Shown here in pieces: positions 1-7,685 of a DNA stretch of 64,000 nucleotides (position 1 is the stretch's first letter; the number at the start of each line of letters is the position of its first letter). The DNA comes from an uncultured Candidatus Saccharibacteria bacterium (lineage in GTDB: Bacteria > Patescibacteriota > Saccharimonadia > Saccharimonadales > Saccharimonadaceae): NCBI GenBank assembly GCA_947253945.1, contig CAMYAY010000005.1, positions 1-64,000 on the forward strand. The letters are read 5' to 3'. The translations under genes were made by a program, and so were the position numbers. The notes under the pieces are model-generated. The model was given only the letters and a program-made list of their open reading frames with translations, ran no database searches and had not been told where the DNA came from.

Positions 1-22
1 GTCAGATGTGTATAAGAGACAG
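1..22. other. Nextera transposase adapter remnant (artefact)
   Basis: The first 22 bases end in the 19-bp Tn5 mosaic end AGATGTGTATAAGAGACAG preceded by GTC, which matches the 3' end of the Illumina Nextera read-1 adapter. This is library DNA, not genome. The tRNA sequence that follows is cut directly at the junction, so the contig boundary here is artificial. Confidence 0.96.
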
Positions 23-76
23 CCCCCGACACGATGGGTAGAAGCCACCTGCTCTAATCCCCTGAGCTACTGAGGC
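23..76 (-). tRNA. tRNA-Arg (UCU), 3' part missing
   Basis: Read on the minus strand this gives acceptor 5' arm GCCTCAG, a D-arm with GCTC/GAGC, anticodon stem GGTGG/CCATC and loop CTTCTAC with anticodon TCT, then a variable loop and the first bases of the T-arm. The T-arm and acceptor 3' strand are lost at the adapter junction, so the gene is partial because of the contig edge and not because of decay. Confidence 0.85.
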
Positions 77-85
77 AAATAATAC

Positions 86-160
86 TGGTGCGGGTGGAGA
101 GAGTCGAACTCTCGTCGCAAGTTTGGAAAACTCGTATATTAACCGCTATACGACACCCGC
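86..160 (-). tRNA. tRNA-Gly (UCC)
   Basis: Acceptor GCGGGTG pairs with CACCCGC, the anticodon stem CGAGT/ACTTG closes loop TTTCCAA with anticodon TCC, the T-loop is TTCGACT, and ACCA is encoded at the end. It lies 9 nt upstream of the truncated tRNA-Arg on the same strand and was probably co-transcribed with it. Confidence 0.9.
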
Positions 161-183
161 GTCATACTAATTATAGCACAGAA

Positions 184-2604
184 CTACTGCGTCTTATCAA
201 GACTAGCTTGAATATCTGCCGCCCGCAACATAATGCCAGAGCCAGCAACCAACTCGCCAGTTAACATCTTCTCGGCAATAATATTCTCCACTGTCTTCTG
301 CACTACGCGACGCATCGGGCGAGCACCCAACCGCGGGTCGTAACCGGCGTCAACCAACAAGCGGCGACCCGCTTCATCCACCGCCACAGCAATCTTCTGT
401 GTCTCAAGATTCTTATTAATACCCTTCAAGATTAAGTCGACCACTTGAAGTAGTTCATCCTTCGTTAGCGGACGGAATACTGCAATCTCGTCAAAACGGT
501 TAAGGAATTCTGGCTTAAACTCACCCGAATTAATAAGCTGGTCTTGAATCTGACTCGAGAATTGCTCGATTTGATAACCCGCTTCAATATAGCGACGGAT
601 TAAGTCAGCTCCAGCGTTCGAGGTAGCAATCACAATTGTATCGCGGAAGCTAATTTCGCGGTTGTTGATATCACGCAACACGCCTTCATCTAGCACCTGC
701 AACAAAGTGGTAAGCACGTTCGGATGCGCCTTCTCAATTTCATCAAGCAATACCACACTGAATGGGTTCTTTTGCACCTGTGCCGACAAAGAATTAACGT
801 CTGTCGCACCATCAGCAATCAAGCGCGCCACGTCGTCAGCGCGCACATATTCGTTCAAGTCGATGCGCACCATGTGGTCCTCGCCGCCAAAGTAAACTGC
901 CGCTAGCGACTTTGCTAACTCAGTTTTACCTACACCAGTCGGCCCAAGGAAGAGAAAAGTACCAATTGGGCGGTTTTCGTTCCGCACACCCGCACGTGCT
1001 CGACGCAAAGCCGAAGCCACAGCAGTCACAGCATTCTTCTGATTAATCATCCGCTGATGAATTAAATCTTCTAGATTCAACAGGCGTTCGCGTTCGGCTT
1101 GGTCATCGCCATACGCCAAATCACCGCCCACTTTAATGCCCAAAGTCTTCTCAATCGTTGCCGCAATCGCCTTAGCATTCACCACGCCATTCACCGCCTG
1201 CTGCATCGACTGCTCCAGTAATTGCACCGACTTACGCGGCTGCGCCACATCATAAATATAACGGTCACTGAGCCGAATCGCCTCAGTTAACGCCTGGTAC
1301 ATAATAATACCCTGCGACCGGTATTCCAAACGCACCGCGTTATCTTCTAGTACACGCATAGTCTCCTCAGCACTAGCTGGCTGAACTTCAATACGATTCA
1401 ATGAATTGGCGAGCGCTGGCTTCGCTTGGGCAATTTGCAAGAAGCGCTGGCGATTCATCGACATAATTAGCTTCACACCGCCACCGTCAATTACTGGCTG
1501 CAATAGGGCACTAATATCAACCGAACCGGTACCATCTTCAAAGAACAGTTCAGCGTTATCTAAAAACAAAATAATATTCTTTGCCCGATAAGCCTCAACT
1601 AGTAGCTGATTTATCAGACTCTCAATCTGGCCGCGCCCAGCTGCAGCCGACAAAATCGCCGAAGCATCGAGCGAAAAGACCTGATTAAAACGCAAATCTT
1701 TTGGCACTTTTGCGCCAGCATCCATCAAAATATCTGCAAACTTATCTACGATTGCCGACTTACCGGCGCCAAATGGCCCAATTAGTGCCACATTATGTCG
1801 CCCCGACATCGATAAGCTACTTAACATATTATCAATAATCTGCCGGTTGCTCTCTAACTCTGAATTACCCGACCCGTGCGCACTATACTGCGCGCTCAAG
1901 TTCACACCAAAGTGCTGCAATAACGGAATATAGCCAAACGACCAGTCGCGCGCCACGCCACCAGTAAAGCGGGGCTGCTTCTGTTGGTCAATCAGATAGC
2001 TAATGTGCTCATACCACTCCACTACCTTTAATAAGTCCTTATAATCCACGTGATGTGTGCGCAAAATATCTTCTACGCCCGGCGTGTTTAGTAAAATAGC
2101 AGCTATCACCACCGGCGCCGTCACGACATCACTGTGCTCATTTAGATTACGCCATATATCACCAATTGCCTGATAGATTGTAGGTAGTTGCGCCGGGTTA
2201 TCGCTAATCAAGCTCTGCAACAACTTCGGATCAACACCCAACCGGCTTGAGATAAAGTAACCGCCGCGCGCATTAAGAGCTGATTGATATAAAGTTAACG
2301 GCGACACAGTTTTTCCAAGGCGTCCTAAAATATCCGCACTTAAATAATCATCAATTCGCTGACCACTGGCGCGCGGCTTAATATGAGCTAAGTCTAAGTA
2401 TACCCAAAAAGTCAACACCAACGACCACCAGCCCAACGATTCCACCAGCCAAGCAACAGCTTCGCCCATTAGGAACAGTAGTACACCCAAGGCACATAAT
2501 AAAGCCGTTACAATGATCGAAACAATCTTTAGCCACCCGCCATTTTGCACATAAAAGCGCGCCTTATTACTCCTAATTGAGTGATAATTTAAATTAGCTT
2601 CCAC
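184..2604 (-). CDS. Membrane-anchored Clp-type AAA+ ATPase
   Basis: Two-domain AAA+ protein of the ClpA/B/C class, expected to unfold or remodel proteins with ATP. Hydrophobic segments occupy about residues 25-70. Walker A GPFGAGKS (about 276) with a weak first ATPase domain is followed by a strong second domain with GPTGVGKT (about 554), LLDEIEKAHP and the C-terminal D2-small region ending in the RLGARPMRR sensor-2 motif. Soluble ClpB/ClpC lack the N-terminal membrane anchor, so the protein probably works at the membrane. An ATG at 2679 would overlap the upstream gene by 91 nt. GTG at 2604 has a GGGGG stretch 4 nt before it and is preferred here; GTG at 2550 is an alternative. No ClpP gene is nearby. 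It follows the 128-residue membrane protein gene in one transcription unit. Confidence 0.8.
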   Translation of the reverse strand: MEANLNYHSIRSNKARFYVQNGGWLKIVSIIVTALLCALGVLLFLMGEAVAWLVESLGWWSLVLTFWVYLDLAHIKPRASGQRIDDYLSADILGRLGKTVSPLTLYQSALNARGGYFISSRLGVDPKLLQSLISDNPAQLPTIYQAIGDIWRNLNEHSDVVTAPVVIAAILLNTPGVEDILRTHHVDYKDLLKVVEWYEHISYLIDQQKQPRFTGGVARDWSFGYIPLLQHFGVNLSAQYSAHGSGNSELESNRQIIDNMLSSLSMSGRHNVALIGPFGAGKSAIVDKFADILMDAGAKVPKDLRFNQVFSLDASAILSAAAGRGQIESLINQLLVEAYRAKNIILFLDNAELFFEDGTGSVDISALLQPVIDGGGVKLIMSMNRQRFLQIAQAKPALANSLNRIEVQPASAEETMRVLEDNAVRLEYRSQGIIMYQALTEAIRLSDRYIYDVAQPRKSVQLLEQSMQQAVNGVVNAKAIAATIEKTLGIKVGGDLAYGDDQAERERLLNLEDLIHQRMINQKNAVTAVASALRRARAGVRNENRPIGTFLFLGPTGVGKTELAKSLAAVYFGGEDHMVRIDLNEYVRADDVARLIADGATDVNSLSAQVQKNPFSVVLLDEIEKAHPNVLTTLLQVLDEGVLRDINNREISFRDTIVIATSNAGADLIRRYIEAGYQIEQFSSQIQDQLINSGEFKPEFLNRFDEIAVFRPLTKDELLQVVDLILKGINKNLETQKIAVAVDEAGRRLLVDAGYDPRLGARPMRRVVQKTVENIIAEKMLTGELVAGSGIMLRAADIQASLDKTQ

Positions 2605-2975
2605 GGCGCCCCCACAGTAATCGTTAAAATCAAGCCAAATACTGGCGCGGCAGGCAATATTGGCCAAATTACTAGACAAAACGCGCCAAAGATAACCCTA
2701 AATATTAAGCAAACAATACCAGCAATAATCGTAAAAGTTCGCACCACAGCACCAATTGTCCGGCTAATTAACTTATCGACAATCAAATTAATCTTACCGC
2801 CTGCCTCACGGCTCGTCTCATCCGAGCCAATCTGGCGAAATGGCGAAAATAGTGTCTTTAATAATAAGCCAATACTAAAATAATCAGCTGTCACTCGCAG
2901 CCCCAACAACTGGCAGCTAAGTACACCTTGCCAGCCTGCGCCGTACCACCATTTTAGTAGCCCAATAAAGATCAT
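2589..2975 (-). CDS. Small hydrophobic membrane protein
   Basis: A 128-residue protein not recognised as a named family. It starts with an aromatic, amphipathic segment containing WWYGAGW, has a central polar stretch (about residues 45-65) with arginines and acidic residues, and ends with two hydrophobic segments (about 75-100 and 105-125). It immediately precedes and slightly overlaps the membrane AAA+ gene, so the two products may act together at the membrane (inference). The ATG lies 6 nt after the hexamer TACAAT (2982-2987 on the minus strand), the leaderless spacing seen throughout this window. It is divergent from yebC. Confidence 0.7.
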   Translation of the reverse strand: MIFIGLLKWWYGAGWQGVLSCQLLGLRVTADYFSIGLLLKTLFSPFRQIGSDETSREAGGKINLIVDKLISRTIGAVVRTFTIIAGIVCLIFRVIFGAFCLVIWPILPAAPVFGLILTITVGAPWKLI

Positions 2976-3011
2976 GCTTTTATTGTATCACAAAAACGTC
3001 GTAGATTGTGG

Positions 3012-3049
3012 TATAATAGAAATAATTACGAGCAAAAGGAGAATAATTA
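3012..3049 (+). promoter_or_regulatory. yebC promoter -10 and ribosome binding site
   Basis: A perfect TATAAT lies at 3012-3017. A leader of about 25 nt follows, with the Shine-Dalgarno sequence AAGGAG ending 8 nt before the ATG. This is one of the minority of genes here with a true leader. No convincing -35 is seen at 17 nt. Confidence 0.7.
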
Positions 3050-3769
3050 ATGTCAGGACACAGTAAGTGGGAAACCACAAAACGCCAGAAGGCTGCCGAA
3101 GACGCAAAGCGTGGCGCCGCCTTCACCAAGCTAAGCAACATGATTGCCATTGCCGCTCGTGGTGGTTCTGACCCAAGCATGAATCCAAGCCTCGCTATGG
3201 CCATCGATAAAGCCAAGCACGCTTCCATGCCTGCGTCAACCATCCAGCGTGCTATTGCGCGCGGTGCCGACAAAAACGCCGCCGCACTAGAGGAAGTTGT
3301 TTATGAGGCCTACGGTCCTGGTGGCACCGGTATTATTATTGAAGCCGCCACCGATAACCGCAACCGCACCTTCCCAGATGTTAAAACCACCCTTAATAAA
3401 AACGGTGGTTCAATTGCTGCGCCGGGTTCGGTGCTATTCCAGTTCGACCACAAGGGTGTGATTGAAATCAACGCAACTGGCGACGACAATTTGATGACAG
3501 TGCTAGATGCTGGCGCCGAAGATGCCCAAGAAGTTAACGGCGAAATTGTCGCCTATACCGACATGAAGGATTTGCATAAGGTGCGTCAAGCCGTAATTGA
3601 TGCTGGCCTCGAAGTAACTGACGCTGGCCTCAAGTATGTCGCCAAAGAACCTGTCGCTGTCAGCGACGCTGAGATCGCCCGCAAGGTCATCAAACTACTT
3701 GATGCCCTCGACGATATGGACGATGTGACAGAAATTCACACAAATGCTGACATTGTCGCAGAAGTGTGA
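3050..3769 (+). CDS. yebC: YebC/PmpR family regulator
   Basis: A 239-residue YebC/TACO1-family protein. The N-terminus has the family signature MSGHSKW (here followed by ETTKRQKA where most members have NIK or TIK), then FTKLSNMI, the AIDKAKHASMP helix and YEAYGPGG. The C-terminal half has the usual two alpha/beta subdomains ending in DDVTEIHTNAD. Family members have been described as transcription regulators and, more recently, as factors that help ribosomes through difficult sequences such as polyproline. EF-P, which has a related task, is also encoded in this window. The length is normal and the start is fixed by a strong Shine-Dalgarno site. The stop codon is TGA, which supports the standard code. 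Confidence 0.95.
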   Translation: MSGHSKWETTKRQKAAEDAKRGAAFTKLSNMIAIAARGGSDPSMNPSLAMAIDKAKHASMPASTIQRAIARGADKNAAALEEVVYEAYGPGGTGIIIEAATDNRNRTFPDVKTTLNKNGGSIAAPGSVLFQFDHKGVIEINATGDDNLMTVLDAGAEDAQEVNGEIVAYTDMKDLHKVRQAVIDAGLEVTDAGLKYVAKEPVAVSDAEIARKVIKLLDALDDMDDVTEIHTNADIVAEV

Positions 3770-3808
3770 TATAATAGGATTGTTGGTTCATTAAACCAGT
3801 GAACTAAC
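3770..3808 (+). promoter_or_regulatory. tRNA-Pro promoter and leader hairpin
   Basis: TATAAT at 3770-3775 starts one base after the yebC stop codon. A 9-bp hairpin (3782-3790 with 3800-3808, one G-U pair, 9-nt loop) lies between this promoter and tRNA-Pro. It has no T-run, so it is not a standard terminator; it may be a processing or folding element of the tRNA precursor. Confidence 0.55.
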
Positions 3809-3817
3809 AGTCCATAA

Positions 3818-3895
3818 CGGGGTGTAGCTCAGTTTGGCTAGAGCGCGCGCTTTGGGAGCGTGAGGTCGTCCGTTCGAGTCGGATCACCCCGACCA
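3818..3895 (+). tRNA. tRNA-Pro (UGG)
   Basis: Acceptor CGGGGTG pairs with CACCCCG. The anticodon stem CGCGC/GCGTG (one G-U pair) closes loop TTTGGGA with anticodon TGG. The T-arm is GTCCG TTCGAGT CGGAT, with one G-U pair, and ACCA is encoded. Confidence 0.93.
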
Positions 3896-3922
3896 CAAGA
3901 AATTATTTATTAATATATATCA

Positions 3923-5380
3923 GTGAGACCTAGGGTGGAAAAAGTCAACAAGCATCTGACGAATCTGCGCCAGTTTAAAGCCAAGACCAACACTTATGCC
4001 AAGAATCACTTGGTGGGTCTTTCGATTAGTCTAGCAATCATGTCCGTTTTTGGACTATCGGTTGCTTTTTTTATTGGCTATTATAGTGATAAGGCGGCAC
4101 CTGGTACGACTATAGCTGGCAAAAACGTTGGCGGTCAAACACGCGACCAAATTATCCAAACCATTGACGGTCTGATTCAAAACTTTCGCTTAAGCATTAA
4201 TTACAACGGCAAGTCTGCTACTGCCAGTCACACCGACTTTGGCGTTAAAGTCGATATCGACAGCATTGCATCACGCGCCGTCGATACGGGCAAGCACAAT
4301 TTATTTGGTAGCCTGATTAGCCCACAAAACTTCGGGCTAGATAGCAAAATTGATCAAGATGCAGTTAAAGCTTTCGTAAACAAGAACTTTTCTGAATTAA
4401 GTACCAATCCGGTCGATACTACAGTTAAATTTGACCAAAAATCCGGTCGTTATGACATGATTCCGGGCGGCGTCGGGCATTCTGTTCAGCTTAAACCACT
4501 TTACACCGCCATTTTGACACTCGCAGAGCAACCAAAAATTGCGTCTTATCAGCTCACACTTAACCACGATAAGCCGCAGATTATTGATTCATACGTTAAG
4601 CCGGTGGTTGATAAACTAAATAGCCTAATTAATAATCGTCTCAGTGTCACTAATGACGGCCACGTTTTGCGCTCCAGCAGCCCGCGCGACTACAGTAATT
4701 GGATCAATCTAACGCCAAACAAAGCGCTGCACACCTACGACATCAACTTTGATGATAAGAAAATCGCCGGCTGGGTGAATGATATTGTAGGCCGCTTACC
4801 GGGTCGACCAATCAACGCCAAGGCTATTACAAGCGAGAGTGGCGAGGTCTATAAAATCGTTAGCCCTGGCAAGCGCGGCCAGCTACCAACTAACCTCGAT
4901 ACCGTCATTCACAGCGTTCAAGCTGCCGCCAAAGGCCATATTAAAGACCGTAACTTTGACGTTGTTACACAAGATTCTGATTTCCAAACCGATGGTATTG
5001 TTGCACCGGGCGGACACTGGGCTGAAGCCACTATGGGCGATTACACAGTTCGCATCTATGATGGCGCCAATGTTACTTGGAGTACCAATAGCACTTCGCA
5101 TGGCAAGCCAGATAGCCCAACTCCAACCGGCATTTTTCACGTCACCAATAAAGTACGTGGTCCAAAGTGCATGCCTAACCCGCCTTCCAAAGACCCACTT
5201 TGTAACATTAATTATGTCACCTATTTCACCAATCAAGGCCACGCCTTCCACGAAGCCTGGTGGCTTCACGCCGGCAACACTCGCGCTCGCATCTCGCACG
5301 GTTGTATCAACATGCTAAAAGAAGAAGCGCATAAAGTCTTCGATTGGCTCAGTGTTGGCTCGCTCGTCTACATCCACTAG
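3923..5380 (+). CDS. L,D-transpeptidase (YkuD domain)
   Basis: A 485-residue envelope enzyme predicted to make 3-3 peptidoglycan cross-links. A cytosolic basic N-terminus is followed by one transmembrane helix (about residues 30-55). Next comes a long extracytoplasmic region with the peptidoglycan-binding-like repeat TIAGKNVGGQT, typical of Actinobacteria- and Firmicutes-type L,D-transpeptidases, and then the YkuD domain (about 365-485). The catalytic signature is HAGNTRARISHGCINM, with Cys in SHGC and the upstream His. Start: GTG at 3923 lies 6 nt after TAATAT, matching the leaderless pattern; GTG at 3935 is possible. Its stop abuts that of convergent comEC with no spacer. Confidence 0.9.
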   Translation: MRPRVEKVNKHLTNLRQFKAKTNTYAKNHLVGLSISLAIMSVFGLSVAFFIGYYSDKAAPGTTIAGKNVGGQTRDQIIQTIDGLIQNFRLSINYNGKSATASHTDFGVKVDIDSIASRAVDTGKHNLFGSLISPQNFGLDSKIDQDAVKAFVNKNFSELSTNPVDTTVKFDQKSGRYDMIPGGVGHSVQLKPLYTAILTLAEQPKIASYQLTLNHDKPQIIDSYVKPVVDKLNSLINNRLSVTNDGHVLRSSSPRDYSNWINLTPNKALHTYDINFDDKKIAGWVNDIVGRLPGRPINAKAITSESGEVYKIVSPGKRGQLPTNLDTVIHSVQAAAKGHIKDRNFDVVTQDSDFQTDGIVAPGGHWAEATMGDYTVRIYDGANVTWSTNSTSHGKPDSPTPTGIFHVTNKVRGPKCMPNPPSKDPLCNINYVTYFTNQGHAFHEAWWLHAGNTRARISHGCINMLKEEAHKVFDWLSVGSLVYIH

Positions 5381-6847
5381 TTACTGCACTACATTGTCGG
5401 TAAAATAATTGTGTTTGGTCAAATATTTAAGATACGCGCCGAGTGCTACCAGTCCGACATAAAAGGCTACACTCAAAAGTAAATTCATCTTAAAGTGTAT
5501 CTGTCCGCCCAAACTAGCACACCAATCAGTCACACCAATAACCCAGCTCAAAAGACAATGCGCCGGCCAAGCCAAACACCGTGCAATAGCCAGTGGTAAA
5601 ATGCAGCCTGCCACACCCGCCGCAAACGCAAGCAACATCGCTAGCGGAATCAACGGCACCACTAAAATGTTTGAAACTAATCCCATCAATGGCAAAATAT
5701 TAGTAAGATATAAAATCACCGGCAATGTCACAGCTTGAGCGCAAAGCGTCTCCACTACCACTTGGCTAAGCGACTGCGCCCACTTACGATAGCGCCCCAC
5801 CACCTCCTTAAATACTACATTAACAAGCGGCGCCAAAAGTAAGACGCCACCAAATGACAAAAATGACAATTGCCAGCCGATGTCTTGTAGTTGCCACGGG
5901 TCAACCAGCACCGTCATTGCCGCAACTAGCGCCAAAATCACTGCCGGATGGAAGCGCCGCCCCACGTACCACGCCAGCAAGCTTAACCCTGCCACCAAAC
6001 TGGCGCGCCAGAGCGAAGCATTGAGCCCTGCTAATAAATCAAATAAAATAATCAGCCCGCCAGCTAGCAGCAGCGACAATAACCGTCGCTCCGCAAATAG
6101 TCGCCGTGCAAAACGCACAATAATCGTCAAATTATAACCACTCGCCACCAAAATATGCGTTAGCGCCGCAATCACAAAGGCACTTTTTAGCTCGCCACTC
6201 AAATCCGCCTGCTCACCCAACAAAATACCAGCCGCCAACGCCGCTTCGTCAGGTGAAAATAACTGCTTTAATCGGTCACTAAACTGGTCGCGGAGCTTCA
6301 CTAAATTCCATTTTGGCTCTTGCCGCCAATTTAAGTTACCCTTAATTGACGCCGCATAAGCGCCAAACCCCTGAAATACGTGTCCCTTCACCTCAATTAA
6401 ATCGCCACGCCGCACTATTGTATTTACCGGCAACCCCACATAAACACGCCCCGCCACCCGCCGGCCACGCAGTCGTACCTCAGTTAACGTCAAGCTAGTC
6501 TGCTCACTTTGCTGGTCAGGGTCGGTCGCCACTACACCCCGCACTACCGCCACGCGCTTCACGACAGTTCGCCACACTGCTAATTGCCCTTGGCTGATTA
6601 AGCCACGCCCGCAGCCAATCAGCATACCACCAAGCAACGCCACTGGCACCAAATAACGATAGCTCCGCCAACTAGCCAACACAAATAGCGCCACGCCTAT
6701 TACAACCAAGCTCGCACCAGTGTTATTAAAACTCGCTGCCGCCCAGCGCCAGTTCACCATAATGCCGAGCCACGCACCCAGCAGTATACCGCAGGCCAGC
6801 ACTAGCACCTGCCACACCACATGTACCCGCTCGCCCGCCCAATTCAT
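5381..6847 (-). CDS. comEC: ComEC/Rec2-type DNA uptake channel, short form
   Basis: A 488-residue polytopic membrane protein. N-terminal hydrophobic segments are followed by an OB-like region (about 90-170) and the Competence domain with AAGILLGEQADLS and ALTHILVASGYNLTI, both characteristic of ComEC. ComEC forms the channel that brings single-stranded DNA through the cytoplasmic membrane during natural transformation. Full-length forms (about 750 residues) carry a C-terminal metallo-beta-lactamase nuclease domain that is absent here, so strand degradation would need another protein. A type IV pilus locus in this window could supply the uptake filament. TAAAAT ends 6 nt before the ATG. Confidence 0.9.
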   Translation of the reverse strand: MNWAGERVHVVWQVLVLACGILLGAWLGIMVNWRWAAASFNNTGASLVVIGVALFVLASWRSYRYLVPVALLGGMLIGCGRGLISQGQLAVWRTVVKRVAVVRGVVATDPDQQSEQTSLTLTEVRLRGRRVAGRVYVGLPVNTIVRRGDLIEVKGHVFQGFGAYAASIKGNLNWRQEPKWNLVKLRDQFSDRLKQLFSPDEAALAAGILLGEQADLSGELKSAFVIAALTHILVASGYNLTIIVRFARRLFAERRLLSLLLAGGLIILFDLLAGLNASLWRASLVAGLSLLAWYVGRRFHPAVILALVAAMTVLVDPWQLQDIGWQLSFLSFGGVLLLAPLVNVVFKEVVGRYRKWAQSLSQVVVETLCAQAVTLPVILYLTNILPLMGLVSNILVVPLIPLAMLLAFAAGVAGCILPLAIARCLAWPAHCLLSWVIGVTDWCASLGGQIHFKMNLLLSVAFYVGLVALGAYLKYLTKHNYFTDNVVQ

Positions 6848-6902
6848 ACCCCTATTTTACCACCTTGACAGCACCAGAGTCTTGCGCTAAAATTAAGTCA
6901 TT

Positions 6903-6978
6903 GGGTCGATAGCTCAGTTGGTAGAGCACGGGCCTTTTAAGCCTGGTGTCGCGGGTTCGAGACCCGCTCGACCCACCA
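6903..6978 (+). tRNA. tRNA-Lys (UUU)
   Basis: Acceptor GGGTCGA pairs with TCGACCC. The anticodon stem CGGGC/GCCTG closes loop CTTTTAA with anticodon TTT, the T-arm is GCGGG TTCGAGA CCCGC, and ACCA is encoded. Confidence 0.95.
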
Positions 6979-6980
6979 AA

Positions 6981-7009
6981 CTTTTTTCACCCGTTATGGG
7001 TGTTTTTTG
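6981..7009 (+). terminator. Rho-independent terminator after tRNA-Lys
   Basis: CACCC (6988-6992), loop GTTAT, GGGTG (6998-7002) and then TTTTTT. It starts 3 nt after the encoded CCA. Confidence 0.85.
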
Positions 7010-7040
7010 TTACCTAAGCAAACTAGGGTATAATGATTTT

Positions 7041-7670
7041 ATGAACAACCAAATTACTCGCTGGCTTGGCACGGGCGCCATCAACATCTTCGGCGCACCG
7101 TTAGCAGGCAAAGATACACTCGGGCTTAAGCTTACCAACCTATTCAATGCCCAATTTATCAGTAGTGGCGACCTAGTGCGCGCCGCGGCTGCACACAACA
7201 ACAGCCCTAGGATTCAAGAAGCAGCTAAGACTAATGCGCAAGGTATTTTAACTCCCACTAAAGAATTCCAAGAATTAATCATTCCTTATCTCAAATCTAC
7301 CGATTTTGATGGCAAGCCACTAATTTTAAGTTCCGTTGGCCGCTGGTACGGCGAAGAGGTTCCAGTTATGGCGGCGCTCGAAGAATCACATCACCCGCTC
7401 AAGGCCGTCATCATCCTTGACTTGCCGGAAACAATTATTCGCGAACGCTGGGCCTACGCGCAAGCACACCCGCGTAACGGTGGCCGCGCCGATGACCAAA
7501 ATATCGCCACTTTAGAGCGCCGACTTGATGAATTTAGCACTAAAACGCAGCCTGTTCTCGATAAATTTGACCGACTCGGGCTCAGCATCCACATCAACAG
7601 CAATCGCCCCGAGCCAGAGGTACTTGAAGACACTATTTCGCAGCTCGCCGCTTTTGCCGCTAGCCACTAG
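7041..7670 (+). CDS. Adenylate-kinase-like nucleoside monophosphate kinase
   Basis: A 209-residue P-loop kinase. The N-terminal loop reads FGAPLAGKDT, close to the GxPGxGKxT of adenylate kinase but with APLAGKDT, followed by FISSGDLVR (NMP-binding), TKEFQELI and a LID region with RERWAYAQAHPRNGGRADD before the final helices. It probably phosphorylates AMP or another NMP at the cost of ATP. The P-loop departs from the canonical Adk sequence, so the substrate is uncertain. An upstream in-frame ATG would start inside tRNA-Lys; the true start is ATG 7041, placed 6 nt after a perfect TATAAT (7029-7034), a leaderless arrangement. Confidence 0.8.
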   Translation: MNNQITRWLGTGAINIFGAPLAGKDTLGLKLTNLFNAQFISSGDLVRAAAAHNNSPRIQEAAKTNAQGILTPTKEFQELIIPYLKSTDFDGKPLILSSVGRWYGEEVPVMAALEESHHPLKAVIILDLPETIIRERWAYAQAHPRNGGRADDQNIATLERRLDEFSTKTQPVLDKFDRLGLSIHINSNRPEPEVLEDTISQLAAFAASH

Positions 7671-7685
7671 TCTAGTGCGCAAAAC

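Noticed and set aside
3767..3769. UGA recoded as sense codon
   Set aside because: TGA ends yebC and the 149-residue gene at natural C-termini, so the standard code applies.
6918..7040. N-terminal extension of the adenylate-kinase-like gene
   Set aside because: It would begin inside tRNA-Lys and run through its terminator; the ATG 6 nt after TATAAT is the better start.
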